This document shows positions 11,481 through 23,942 of a DNA stretch of 64,000 nucleotides, one piece after another. The notes below the pieces were generated by a model. It had not been told where the DNA came from. It was given only the letters and a program-made list of their open reading frames with translations, and did no database searches. Within the stretch, counting starts at the first letter, position 1; each line of letters starts with the position of its first letter. The translations under genes were made by a program, and so were the position numbers. This DNA comes from Lingula anatina (taxonomy: Eukaryota; Brachiopoda; Lingulata; Lingulida; Lingulidae). Where the stretch lies: contig NW_019775857.1 of NCBI RefSeq assembly GCF_001039355.2, positions 698,024 to 762,023 on the forward strand, written 5' to 3'.

Positions 11481-13096
11481 TATATATTGATGTTGGTATT
11501 TTCAGTGCTAAGGTTCGTGAGTTGGGCAAAATTGAGTTGGCCCACCGGTGAAAATTACTTGTGAGTAAGCGGGTAGTCAGTCGGTTGCACAGTGTCGTAT
11601 TTATCGTAGAGAGAGTTATCTTGGAAACCTAACATTTTTTGAGAATTTTTTTTTTTTTTTTGTGGGGGGGGGGGGGATATCGTCAATTTTAACCTCAACA
11701 CCATGTTATTCAACGAACTTGACAAACAAGTAGGCCTATTATTATGTTCCCTCTCCCTCTACATGCACTTGGGATATTCCTTTAATATTGTAAATTACCC
11801 TCCTGTATGTCAACAGTGATCAACCGTTTGAAATAATCTACAACCTTAGAATAGCTTACTTTGATATGAGATCCGCAGTAGAATGTGAAATTACCATGGC
11901 ATGAACTACCCTGGCATATTGGGAGAACGTATTCGCAAAACGTGTTTTACTTCACGTCAGACATGTTAAACTGTTATCAGTGTTGGCATGGATGTTTGGT
12001 TTTTAGACAAGCATCAGCTTTGAGAATTCAAAAGTAATTTATAAAACCATTATTGCACAACAGATAAAGGCTTTGCATTAAGGCTTATATCTGAAATGGC
12101 AAAGTGATTACACATTAAAAATAATTGTCTTCTCGAGATGCCAGGCCAGTTAATATTGGGAACATTTCCCCTTAGGTTTTTAATGAACTGTTCACGTGAA
12201 ATTTGTTGTCTTCCACATTTCGTTTTAGATTTCAAATTATAACCTGCTAATAAAGGCCTTTAATATGTTGTAGTGCGTCTAAATTTGTTTTACCGCATAT
12301 AATAAAAGTAAAGCATGTAACTGTTGAAAGGGATGAAGAGATTTAATTCCCAGATATTATTTTAACTGCTTTTCTGCAAAGCAGACTGCAAGGCACTTCC
12401 ATTTATTCTTCTAAAATACATTTATATCTAATGTCTCAATTATGGGCTCTCATGGTTGCCTTTTATACTGTCGGTATAAATCACAGATAGATTCGAAGAG
12501 ATGTTGCGCTGTCTCAGGTCAAGCATTTTCAATGCTCTGTAGCAACGTATTCTTGGTCGAAGGTCGATCACTGAAAACAATACCATTGGATTAAAAGATT
12601 ATGCCTAATCAACCTTTTTAATATACCTGACTTGGAAAATTTATGTAGGTTGGCGAGGGCCCGTTGAACTCTGGGATTGCATCTTGAAAGATGCTCAGGA
12701 TCTCTAAAGATGTTCTCAACCGATTACATACCCTCTACCAGATATCACTATCACTAGATATTCACAGATAATGTCTCTGGCTAAATATGACCAATCTTCA
12801 AACTGTGACCCTGTTCTGAAATCTCTATGTTGATTACATGGCTGATAATTGTGTGCATAACTTATATCAGGAATTGTCACTTAACTAAGTACATTGTAAC
12901 AACTAACAATACAGTTTATTGTTCTGAATTTAATCAGTTGCTCTTTTGTGACATAAAAATAGCCCCTTCTGAATGGCTTGTTACTACTTATTGATATTTA
13001 CTGAGGAATCTCCTGTAGAAGCTCCCTACAGAGTGGGTACAATGCCATTCGCGCGTGTGTAGATTGCTTCCATCTGGCCAAAAGTTACAGGGTGAC
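11481..13096. other. Intergenic DNA, nothing recognised
   Basis: Contains a T-run followed by a G-run (about 11646-11676). No exon or structured repeat was recognised. Confidence 0.5.
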
Positions 13097-13097
13097 T

Positions 13098-13262
13098 CAG
13101 GCCCGTAGTCGGGGGTTCGGGGGGTTCGAAAGAACCATCCCTTTTGCTGGGAAAAGGTCCACTCTGGGTAAAATTTGATCTAGGTACATGAAGTTTTTAT
13201 GGAAAAAGGTCCACTTTTTCAGAAAAAGAACCCCCCTTTTGAAATTGCTGGCTACGGGCCTG
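13098..13262. mobile_element. 165-bp MITE with 11-bp perfect TIRs
   Basis: CAGGCCCGTAG at 13098-13108 is exactly inverted as CTACGGGCCTG at 13252-13262. GTGAC lies just outside both ends and may be a target-site duplication, although one base separates it from the left repeat. The ends resemble those of the 5464 element (CAGGGGCGTA), so the two may belong to one broad group. Confidence 0.68.
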
Positions 13263-14640
13263 GTGACCGGTGGAAATGTGCCCATAATAGCTGTCGCCCT
13301 GGAAGAGGGTACCGATTACAAGTTATTTTGTCGAAAAGATGTCGACAGAATAATGGTGAATTATGTTTTCCTGAGACAACACAAGCTATCCAGTGCTTTG
13401 GCATGTAAAGCAGCCCTGGCTGTATACCATAATGGTGATTCAAGTTCTATTAGAAAAATGCACGTTTCGGCCATAATAGACTTTTCTAGTGTCTCGGCAG
13501 ATCGCCACGTGCTATCACAAATGACAGAGTCAAAACGGATTAGCCAGAAAATAAAGCATACTTCCAATCGTGTTGCAATGTCCAATTCTGTGCCCTTCTA
13601 GCCCACATGACACGCCACCTCGAATGTTCTTCAAGAACCTCACGTCTGGCAACTGCTGTGTATGTCGGCATTTTGATACTGTCATTTTATATTAGTTTAT
13701 TCAACCATTGTCAATATATTATATAATACACATGATAGGAAAATTGTGTTGCCATCTCAGTTTTTTAAATGATAAAATAAAATCAACAGCAAAAATAAAA
13801 AGAGGTATATTGGTAATATTACTATGTTTTATTATAAAAAAAAGATGTGGAGGTTGGATTGAAGTTTAACTTCCTCTAAAAATTAATAGTGTATATTTGC
13901 TCGGAAGAAATTGAAAGCGTTAATAAGCAGGTTGAGTAGTATCGTTCATATATTTTTTTTTTTGATTTTGGAGGCCACCCTTTCCAAACAAATGCTTCTG
14001 ATCCAACCCCACTATTCTTCTGCAAGCATCTGTAAGTCCGTCTATTCTCTTAATATCCTTCTCTGCGGCACGTCCATACCTTGTCATTTAGAGCGACCCC
14101 AAGCAGTAATATATATCTGATGTAAACAGGCTTCTTCTCATAATTGTTCTCTCTTTAGTCCATCCGTTTGAGTATATCAGTCAAAAAAAAAATAAATAAA
14201 TAAAAAATAAACAAATAAATAAATAAATAAATAAAAATAAAAAGACTTGCAGCTTTATTCTTAAGTTTTGTTGGAACCCACGTCAGATTTTATAGTTGGT
14301 CTGCCTCAAATCCAGCAAGCGTTAACTCTGAAATATTGTCCTCCCACACATCTTGACAATTTTTCCCGCGTTGCTGTTTTGTGAGCTCGCGAAATTTACC
14401 ACGATCGATACTACATCCTTTATTTTTAGTGATAAGATGTAATGGCATATGTTTTCTTAGTTGGATGAAATAAACCGCGAATAAAGGTAGGAAGATATGA
14501 ACCATTTTTGTTGCAAACGCTTTTCTAAACGGCATGTTGCAATACACATGACCTGTACAACACAGCATTAGTTGCAGTAAATTCACTATTTTCACAAACG
14601 CATAACTTCTGCAATGTACGGTAAACAATCAATCTGTGAC
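13263..14640. other. Upstream spacer of the GPCR gene
   Basis: Open frames of up to about 137 codons start inside the MITE and show no family resemblance. An (AAAT)n-type microsatellite lies at about 14191-14245. No gene supported. Confidence 0.45.
14191..14245. repeat. (AAAT)n-type microsatellite
   Basis: Imperfect run of AAAT/AAATA units following an A-run. Confidence 0.85.
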
Positions 14641-14906
14641 AGCTGGGTACCACATGCAAGCGATATAAAAACAGCCCCACAACTCGTGCTTGTGTACTAT
14701 GAGGCTCTCTGTTGGACAGAAATCCGCAGATGAAACGACCGCACGTTTTGTATCTTGCAAAGACATTTGGAGACAGAGATACGCTTTTAGCTTAATTGGT
14801 GACTTTGGTGAATTGATTTCACGCGAATTTTCACCTTGCGGAAGCTGCAGTGACAGTGACTAGCTCATTACGTACATATTGATTTTCCGAAAGATTTGCC
14901 TTTGGA

Positions 14907-14915
14907 TATAAAAGG
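14907..14915 (+). promoter_or_regulatory. Possible TATA box of the GPCR gene
   Basis: TATAAAAGG lies 44 bases upstream of the predicted GPCR start codon, which would give a 5' UTR of only about 20 bases if used. Another TATAAAA-like site lies near 14665. No other promoter evidence; tentative. Confidence 0.25.
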
Positions 14916-14958
14916 AAAATCACGACTTCGTCTTGTATAAAAATAATCGCACCTCAAA

Positions 14959-15373
14959 ATGGATGTGGATTGTAGAATGCCCGAAGCTGGAATTGCTAAA
15001 GCTATACAGGAACTTAATGCAACGTCTGCGGTTTCCACTTTTGATAATCTAACAAATGAAACTGAGACGTGGAATGAAGATTTTTTCAATATTAGCACCA
15101 ACATTTCCAGGGTGGTTCCAGAAGTTCCAAAGTACATTCTAATTACTGCAACGTCTTTTTACATAATTATGTTCTTGCTTGGACTAACTGGCAATATGCT
15201 GGTTGTGTATGTTGTGCTGAGGAACCGGGATATGCACAGTTCAACACATTTGTTTTTGGTGAATCTCAGCCTTGCTGATCTTTTGGTGTTGGTTATTTGC
15301 ATGCCGACAGCTTTGATTGACTTACATGCAAAAGACGTGTGGTTATTGGGAGAAGGTTTATGTAAGTACTCTT

Positions 15374-15410
<37 letters not shown>

Positions 15411-18400
15411 TAATTATCGTTTCAGGGGAACATATGGATTCTGGCGGTAGCTTTTAAAGGGCTCAGATGTTATTTTCTTGTTCTGTTAAGATACATTAGC
15501 CTCAGTATACTTAACGTGTGTGCAATCGTCTTATATTAGCAAGTGCCAATTTAGTTAATAAGTAGTAACTCTTCTGGGCATTTGTTACATTTTTCTCCCT
15601 TAAGCCTCGTTATATTAAGTAAACTTAAAGGGATAATAACTCTTCGTTTCGGTCAAAAAATGAATTTTCCTGGAGTAAACAATAATTTTCCAATACTTAC
15701 CAATTGTTAATGAATCCATTTTTACATTTAAAGTTAGTCCCTGGTTTTTTTCTAAAAAGTTTGGTTTTTTGTTAAAATCTCTTAAGAGTTAAGTTAATCT
15801 CTTAAGAGATTTTACAGAGTATAACCATCAATGGAGGTCACGTGGTCTAAAGACAAGCTTAGATATCAGAATAATAGCTATAACTGCCGTTTTTGTGGTA
15901 AAACAGAATATATTATATTTCTTTGAGTTATTCACAATGTTTTTATTGTGAAATATATATCTCATACGAAGAGTTATTATCCCTTTAACATTATCAACAT
16001 GCGGTGATGTGGTGAGGATTGGTGTCGTTTGATAACATTGGTATCTAAATGATACAGAAGTCAAAGTGAGATAATACACCGCTGATAGACTGAGTGTTAT
16101 CATTACTTTTTTTGCCTAGAGCGACTAAGAAACACAAACCATACACATCTCAATTCTCTGGTTTATCCTTTCCAATCACTTTGATTGTTGCAACAAGAAA
16201 GTCTAAAAATTGGGAGTGTCCTACTTACAAACTATAGAAAAATGGAAACCGACAGAGAAAACACGCGTTGGTGATGTTCTGAGAGTAATTTGAATCACCT
16301 CCAAGATATTTTATTGTGAAAGGAGAAAAACTTATTAGTAGGTAGTCAAATTTATATATGTCTTACCCGAGATGCAAATCCAGACGGATTGCCATTCCGC
16401 CTTAGTGAGATGCAAGATGGGATTTTACATATTCAATAAGTGATTTCGAACACCGAATTTAATGACTTGAACCGCAGTCAACGCATTGCTAACTTTGACC
16501 CGCACCTCAACCCCTCGTCCCCCAAATCCTTTTAATCCACAACAAAATGTCAAAAGAATTTAATCAAAAAGCTGATTTGTTGATTAAGAAAATAATAACA
16601 CCAGGCCAAAAAGGACATTCATGATTACCCCTCCCCAAACGCCGCTATTACGTTACCAAGATGATCCAGTAAGAAGAGTATAATTTCATGATATAAAATA
16701 TCAACTATAGGTAAACTATATTGTATTGTTTTTAAAATTTTTGAAGAAAATCAATACGCCAAGTTACAAAGCGGAGCTTTTACATCAGTTTGAACCACAA
16801 AGGGAAACTAGAAAATGTATTTAATGGAATTAACCATACTAAAAATATTGTTACGGCTATTGGTAGCAGAGAATTTGTATGTAATTTTAAATCACCATAC
16901 ATACTTACAGTAACGCTAAAATTACTTTTGAACGAAAAAACAAGAATATCGATTTATATCTTAATGGTTACAAAATCAAGAGTTATGCCTTCTGTTCTTG
17001 TAATTTAACATTGTCAACGTTTATTGCGAAGCATACAATTGACATCGAAGTCAGTATATTTAGTTTTAACAGTTTGAATCCCATAACACTTTTCCGCATC
17101 CTGTGTCTTATCAGGCCTTGCAATGTACCGGTATACTCGACATCGCTATCAAGGCGTTTTAGCATCACTTCCCATTGAAAATTCATTGTTTATTGTTGAC
17201 TTAAAATGCATTGTAGCCTCCAATCTGGATATTGTCTTTCAGAGACGGAAAAGTTTAAAAGAACCAATGCGTACTGAATAAAGGTTAAAGCAATTATTTC
17301 TTACCGAACTTAAAAAAGGAAAATCAAGTAGAGTTTTTCACACTTCAACTTCGTTATATTTTAATTTCAGTAACATTCAACGGGGTGCTCTTCAAGCAAA
17401 GGTTAAAATTGTGTCATGTCCCACAAGACCAATTTAGTCAACTTCAATCCACTTCTAGCACAGTTTTTTTTACATAGCTTTAGCTTAATTTCCCAGTTTT
17501 AGGACGGCGTTGAATGGAACCTATGTGTCTGATTAATGAATAACTCAAAATGCATTACGTTGCTTTTTTTGTTAACGTTTGGTTGATGCTGAATAAAAAA
17601 CCACATTTACGTAAGTTGTGCGTGATATCAGGTAGAGGTTCACCAATATACATGGGAAAAATATCTTTATCCGGAAATGAGTTCGTTTAATCTATAGAAA
17701 CTAATGCACGACTAGGTGTGCTGTTTCACGTAGGTGCTAATGCTTGTTTACCACATTAAAAAAGAACAAGCACGATTCTGCAAAAGGTATAGCTGGACCT
17801 GCCGACTCAAACACGGGAAAATGCCCATCAAAGTTCTGCATAAGCACTTGTCGATGGCGTCCTGCATCCTGAGCACAATGTCGGGAATTGTAATTCCGCG
17901 GGGGGTTGTCTTCTCACAACACAAGATACGCGTGATACCGACGATACGCACATTTTATTACCATCAAACTGTTTGACGAGATATGTTTGGGTTCTTAATG
18001 TCCGTTGCAAAATGGCTGAAAGTTGGGTAAATAGCTATAGATTTCTTGACAATACGGTTATGGTCCATTTGCGTTGCAAACTTAATTTGAGGAAATATTT
18101 TGTATACAACTGTACCAATGTTTCTCCATCGTAAATGGAGATGGATACATATAGTAATTCTTGCAACAATACTACAATTACTAAGCATTTTGTTTAAAAA
18201 AACTACCATTTATACCAAGGTTTACTTTTTTTATTTCAATGCTTTTAGAGTTTGTGCAACAGTGCATGAACATAAATTTGGTGCATGTTTTTTCTACAAA
18301 TTTGTTATACCATTTGAGTGATCTTTTTATCTTAGACCGTCTGAATTTCTATCTAAGTAACAAGTTCCACAGGTACATGTACGGCCCAACACACACGGAA

Positions 18401-19567
18401 CATGAATACATACATCACCACCATCATCATCATCATCAAGGGTATGGAGTTCAATAATCGCGTAACATTTTGATCACACGGTCAGGGTTAAAGGGGTTTG
18501 AAAACAAGAAAACTTTTCGGTCTGGTCATTTTTGGCCCAGTTTACAGAGAGCAGGGTAAAATTTCATTACAAGAAGATCTTTAAATTTGAGTTTGGAACT
18601 TAAACAAGAGGTCAGACGAAGCATAATCTGTTTTATTTATTTACTCTTTTTTGTCAGGACGGTTTCCATACATTTTTGTATTATTGGTATGTTTTCAGGT
18701 AAACTTGTACCTTTCTTGGAGAACTGTACAGCACTGACCTCCACCCTGACCATCCTGACGGTCAGCTTTGATCGTTACTACGGAATATGCCAGCCACTGC
18801 GAGCCAGAACGGTGAAAATGTTACGAAGATCTCATGTATGTATCCTGGTCACGATCATATGGATAGTCGCCATTGCCATATGTATTCCTTTCACATTGAT
18901 TCCAGTCTACAGAAACTCTAAGTTCAAGGATGGAACCCCCATAAAAGTCTGCAGAAATACTATCAAAGATAGCTGGAAGACTGGTTATATTATATTTGTA
19001 TTTTGTTTCTTTTTTGTTGTGCCCTTTTTCATTCTGGTCGTCATTTATAGCATAATAACTAGACAGTTGAGTAGGGAATCGTTTCAGTTACGAGGACAGC
19101 ACGAACAGGCGGCACGAGTTCGTCTGCGCACTAGAAAACAAGTCATAACTATGCTAATTGTCATAGTCTTCTTATTCTTTTTATTTCACTTGCCTATTCG
19201 TGTTGTCAGTCTTTGGGTTGTGTACGCATCAAAAGAGGAAATGGAAGCTCTTGGGTTAGAGGGATATTACAACTTACTTGCATTTGCAAGAATAATGTTC
19301 TATTTACATTGTGCGACAAATCCTATCGTTTACAATGTGGTGTCCACAAAATTTAGAATGGCAACTGCAAAGGTATTCTGCAGTAGGCAACAGCTGGAAC
19401 TATCGCAAAAACGGTCTTCTTATTCCAGGCAGTTTTCGCGGTCGTTATCGAATAGAAGCAACAAAAGTGATTCGAGCTGTGTCACGGATCGCATGTCAAT
19501 AAGGACAAGATCAACATCTGACTATGTCATGTACAAGAGGAATGAACATCGAGTAGAATTGACTTAA
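14959..19567 (+). CDS. Class A peptide GPCR (TRHR/GHSR/ETHR-like), two exons
   Basis: Exons 14959-15361 and 18699-19567 join in frame to 423 residues. The intron splits the codon of Cys135, the conserved TM3 cysteine expected to pair with Cys219 in extracellular loop 2. The extracellular N-terminus has five N-glycosylation sequons (Asn20, 30, 33, 44, 48). Family marks: GxxGN in TM1 (Asn79), LADLL in TM2 (Asp107), DRY at 159-161 followed by YGICQPL, a basic third intracellular loop, and NPIVY in TM7. The CWxP box of TM6 reads FHLP, so the tryptophan is missing. The TM3 region (LCKLVPFLENC) and the post-DRY region resemble thyrotropin-releasing-hormone, ghrelin and ecdysis-triggering-hormone receptors. 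The tail is rich in Ser and Arg. It should act at the plasma membrane with a peptide ligand and G proteins; the ligand cannot be named. The start codon is the first ATG of the open frame. Confidence 0.92.
15382..15407. repeat. (CT)n microsatellite just inside the GPCR intron
   Basis: Run of CT dinucleotides about 20 bases after the splice donor. Its pyrimidine richness could affect splicing, but no evidence shows this. Confidence 0.9.
15625..15988. mobile_element. 364-bp TTAA-ended MITE in the GPCR intron
   Basis: A 22-bp perfect terminal inverted repeat starts TTAAAGGGATAATAACTC (15625-15646) and is inverted at 15967-15988. The centre (around 15774-15814) carries a second palindrome of CTCTTAAGAG blocks. 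Both ends are TTAA, as in piggyBac-type MITEs. No coding capacity. Confidence 0.85.
15989..18698. other. Remainder of the GPCR intron
   Basis: Non-coding intronic DNA with no exon-like open frame that could be spliced in. A short CAT/ATC microsatellite lies at about 18415-18438. The acceptor is TTTTCAG immediately before 18699. Confidence 0.6.
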
Positions 19568-19630
19568 TTACTTATACTTACTAACGCCGAAGTTGGTAAT
19601 AGTGTCAGAAAATCAGTTTTAATCCAATAC

Positions 19631-20524
19631 TACGGAGCTTTGTTAGTATCATATTAACTTTTCTTATTTTCATTTAAGTTTTATTATACGGAATTTTCAC
19701 CGCGGTGAAAATTATTTTTACCGCGGTGAAAATTAATTTACACCGCGGTGGGAATTAATTTTCACCGCGAGGGAAAATAATTTTCACCGCGGTGGTAATT
19801 CCTGGCCATCTTGGCCCGGGTGATGCATACATGTAGGTTATACGAATCCAAAAATTACCAGATGTCTGGGAAGGAAGTTGATAAAGACACTCACATGCAC
19901 ATGCATGCGGTTTAACCAGTCTATGTGCCAATCATCCCAGGAATGTGGAGGAAGCGGGCAGTATTCGCATAGATAAAAAATCACCGAAATGCTGCAATGT
20001 TGTACGTCGCTTTTCCCTTTATAATAACGCGTATTATTGGGAATATTGGTAGAAAGAAACCTCTCCAAGGAAACCGAGATTACATCTATTAAGATAAGAT
20101 GTATGGACAAATACATCACACAAATATTTAAAAATACATTGTCCAAAATTAACGTTAAGTATTTAGTAATAACAATGGGATTCCCTTTGCATAAAACTGC
20201 AAGCGGGACTTTGATTATATAGGTGGTAAATATAGATGGGAAACCTAAGTTAACGGCAGTGGCCCCACGAACAGATCCACCAGCCTTGTGTATGTACAAT
20301 AGTATGCACCGTGACGGCATCTGGCAAATGTAAGGTTCTCATTACCTATTCATCACCCGGGCCGAGATGGCCAGGAATTACCACCGCGGTGAAAATTATT
20401 TTCCACCGCGGTGTAAATTATTTTCCACCGCGGTGTAAATCATTTTCACCGCGGTGAAAATTCCATAAAATGAAACTTAAATGAAAATAGAAAAAAAGTT
20501 AATATGATACTAACAAAGCTCCGT
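19631..20524. mobile_element. 894-bp long-TIR element with ACCGCGGT arrays
   Basis: The outer about 60 bases (ACGGAGCTTTGTTAGTATC onward) are inverted at the right end, ending GCTCCGT at 20524. Inside them lie subterminal arrays of TTTTCACCGCGGTGAAAA-like units, about five on the left (19690-19800) and four on the right (20383-20463), each unit itself palindromic. Then GGCCATCTTGGCCCGGG on the left pairs with an imperfect inverse on the right. Total inverted arms are about 190 bases. The centre has a 160-codon open frame on the minus strand with no recognised domain. Class II foldback-type element of unknown superfamily, inserted just downstream of the GPCR stop codon. Confidence 0.82.
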
Positions 20525-20772
20525 ACAATACAATCTGATAAACGCGGCGTCTGACCAGATCTTATATATTTCATTTTACGTAAATGTATTGAATGTGACT
20601 AATTATGATTCTGTACTACATGTGTGTAAGTTAACTGCCAACTATTCATTACTTTGTGCGTGAAATGTTGGATGAACAATTTGTCAGCGAAATATAGCAG
20701 ATACTTTGGTTACAAAGAGACGATTTCTTATTAAATTCAGACATAAGAACGGAACGATAACAAGATTTAGAC

Positions 20773-20982
20773 CCCCTTACACTGGACGGCGGCCTTTCTG
20801 TGTCCCGTAGTACGACCATTTGAGAGTAAAAAAAAAACAAAAAAGTGCCGACAACTGGCCCATCATTATAAGCATTCATTCTGCAACCAAAGCGATGCCT
20901 GTGCCTCATTTCTACAACCACAGCGATGCCAGTTTCATGGTCGGACAAAGGACGCAGAAGGGACGCCGTTCAGTGTAAAGGG
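20773..20982. mobile_element. 210-bp MITE with about 30-bp imperfect TIRs
   Basis: The left end CCCTTACACTGGACGGC pairs with the right end GCCGTTCAGTGTAAAGGG, and the complementarity continues inward over CTTCTGCGTCC-like sequence with a few mismatches. An A-run interrupts the interior. No coding capacity. Confidence 0.7.
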
Positions 20983-22560
20983 TATTTTTCTAGTTAACTT
21001 TGTTTTGGTAGTTCAAGTTGTTTTTTGTTCATTTACCTCACTTTTATTGGCACCTTTTACTAATACCAAGCAAGTAGTTTTATCAGGTGAATATCTGTGC
21101 GGAACATTGGTTCCTTAATCTCATCGTAAAATCTGCCTGTGTATGCAAGATACACTCCACGTTTGGGTCTTTGGTTTTCAATATCCGCCGTGAAATAAAC
21201 CTAATTTTCAAATTGATTGTTATCAATATGATCTAGAAAATATGCAAGATGTTTAATCATGTACCTACCCATATCAATTTTCTATAGGATACAGGCTATA
21301 TGATCCAGCATCCTAGGATAAAATAGATCTACAATTTTTCTAGAGGCCCCATTAACAGATAACAGCAGAAGATAACAGCAGCTTGGCAGGATCACTATTG
21401 CATTAGAACTGATATCCTGTATGTGCTCAGCGTTTTCTTCTCGTGCTTCGTTTGCTATTGCACTAATGCAATTTGATTTACCCACAAATGCCCCACTTAA
21501 GGACACTTTAAGTTAAGAAAACGTTTGCGTAAAAACTACTCTTTTCCACAAACGTGGCCTACAGATTTTTTTGTACGCGTTCTATAGAATGTTCCACCAA
21601 TTTTCATATTGATCCGGTTCACTGACGAGTCCATTTTTTTCATTTAAGGCCAGAGGAAGTGGGACATTATTCTTTGATGTTATTTTGTCACAATTGGGTG
21701 CGCTATATCTTATAGATAAAGGGAGACCATTCAGGTCTTTAGATTAAATGAATAATTCAATCATTGGAAAAGATCGATTTAATAGTAATCTGGCTTTACA
21801 TGAAACTGCATTTGCTTCTTTTTGCTGCCGTGATCTGCTATCTTTGCATTTCAATCGGTTTTGAAGACTTCATGCACTTAAACTGGCATTTCATTTCCAC
21901 GTCACAGACGGAAAATTTGCACACATTTCAACTCAATCGAGATTCCTCATATGAAAACAGATCAAACTCTCAGCGTGCCCCTATCTTTATACATTTTGCA
22001 TCGTACGTTTGTTAACTCGTTTCCCATGGTTCATTTAGTATAATACTTAATATTGTTTATGTACTCAATTTTCCTGTGGCTTTGGATTCGCATGCTCTCC
22101 ATTCAATTATTGGTGTTGTTTGTGTTCCCCTGCACATATCTGTATAAAGTAACGTGTTTTACTTATTTTTTCATAATAAATATTTTGAGCAGCCATCTTG
22201 CCTCTACTTTTTGGTCTTTTCATTTCTGCTATGCAGACACTGGCAAGTGAAGTAAAATATACATAACTACTGTATGAGTTACTATTTTTATTTTGGATGT
22301 AGCACAATTTTTAATTAACAAATATTAATTTGAGCTAAAATGGGGCTCTACACCCTTCGTAAGATAATTATTGGGTGGTATATAATTCATAAAAGCGTCC
22401 ATTCTGTGAAACAAGAACAAGACCACCACCTTTTTTGCAACTTATGAAATTGATACACATCTTAAATGATCGAATCTTAATTCCCAATAGAAGAAAATAC
22501 TTTTCAAAAGAATGTATCTATCACTGCAAAATCAATTATTGGATGAAAATTTAATGTTAG
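20983..22560. other. Spacer downstream of GPCR and PARP14-like genes
   Basis: Convergent 3' spacer. No additional gene was recognised; poly(A) signals of the two flanking genes could not be fixed. Confidence 0.5.
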
Positions 22561-22771
22561 GCTCTATTCACATAGATTTTAGATCGATCTATCCCCGCGG
22601 GGAGTCTCACTAGATTACTTTCAGATAATCCGACTTAAATGTCCGTCCCGCCTACTACAAGCTGTAAGGGGGTAATTATCTTTCGTGTCCGCCCGGCTGA
22701 CAGCTATTTAGCGTGAACCCCCAGGGAGTTAGGTCGATCTAAAGTAGGTCGATCTAATCTATGGAAATGGG
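22561..22771. mobile_element. MITE family B, copy 1
   Basis: About 210 bases that reappear in inverted orientation at 38510-38729 with high similarity. Termini contain AGATCGATCTA and imperfect inverted repeats of the type CACATAGATTTTAGATCGATC / GGTCGATCTAATCTATGG. The core contains CCCCGCGGGGAGTCTC and GTCCGCCCGGCTGACAGC. Non-coding. Confidence 0.82.
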
Positions 22772-22936
22772 GTGTTATCCATACCTCATGTGATTTATGA
22801 ACCTAAAGCTGTAAGTTCGTCCCCTAAATGTTAATAAGCATAACTCGATAAGGCATAGCATTCATCACGTTAATAACAAACTACAGTACAAGGCTGACAT
22901 TGTTTTATCAAAAGTTATGGTCACCGTCGCTCTGTA

Positions 22937-23942
22937 TTACTGGAATATGACAAGGAACTCGGGGTAAGCCTGTGTATCGGAGAAAATCACGAACATGGTT
23001 GGAGCAGATGGATTGTCAACAACTGAATCGTAGAGGCTGTGCTTGTCATTTGGATCCTTCTGTGGAGGGACGATCAGGCCACTCTTACCTTGTACATATT
23101 CTCCAGTAAGCACGCGGCATAGATACAGGTGCTTATAGCCATTGGCATTTGGCCGCGCGTAGGTATTTTGTGCGCTGTAAGATGCATTCACCGCAAAGTA
23201 CACGCCATTTCCAAAGACAGTTGCTGAAATTAAATGCATGTTGCTTATCCTGTACATTCAATGTCATATGAGAGAGAGAGAGAGAAAGAGAGAGTGAGAA
23301 AGTTTTCCTGAAAATTATAACAGGTAAATCTAGAAAGTTCATTCATTTATTTCATTACTGTCGTCTAATTAATGGGAACTTTATCCGAAATTACCGTTTT
23401 TCCCGCAATAGCTTCGGTTGAAGCCATATTTATTAATACTAGGGAGGGTATCTTCACTGGTGCCGTGCCACAACACACGTTCTACAATAGTCCCCGCCTT
23501 GGCTGTTGCTTCCATGTGAGCTTTCTGAACGGAATATTTCTGGAACATACTTGGGTTTTGAATCCGCTGAACCTAAGAAATATGAACAAACGTCGATACA
23601 AACACAATCACCAGTGAGACTATAATCATTTCCTGAAGGGTGGGTAAAATGACATTTCCTTTATCATTTTTACTTCTACCTAAACCACACTCTCTGATAT
23701 CCTTATCATTTCTTTTCTAATCGACTTGGTTTTGAAACATTGGAAATATGGACGTACTACGAAAGAATATAATCAAGTGTTGATTTATTTTACCTTAATT
23801 ATTTGTTTTAGGGTACCTCCTATTGTTTGTCTCAACAGCTGATCTACGCTCGTGTACTCTTGGTCGGAAGGGTTTAAGTCTACGGCGATATATGAGGTGT
23901 CTTTAGGCACTGTGGTCCACGTGGAGGGCAAATCGATCTCTC
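22937..23942 (-). other. PARP catalytic domain exons
   Basis: Three exons (23942-23794, 23572-23395, 23223-22937) encode the ART fold. The middle exon has the WHGTS motif with the NAD-contacting His. The last has GNGVYFAVNASYS with the triad Tyr, and ends YPEFLVIFQ-stop, giving the H-Y-L triad of PARP14-type mono-ADP-ribosyltransferases. A stronger-looking acceptor further upstream (before 23974) would break the frame, whereas CCGTTTCCCAG before 23942 keeps it; I chose the latter. Confidence 0.88.

Noticed and set aside
13188-13601. 137-codon open frame
   Set aside because: Starts inside a MITE and shows no family resemblance or splice partners.
14290-14628. 112-codon minus-strand frame upstream of the GPCR
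   Set aside because: No domain, signal or neighbouring exon supports it.
19838-20320. 160-codon open frame on the minus strand
   Set aside because: Central part of the long-TIR element, no recognised domain; probably chance or a decayed fragment.
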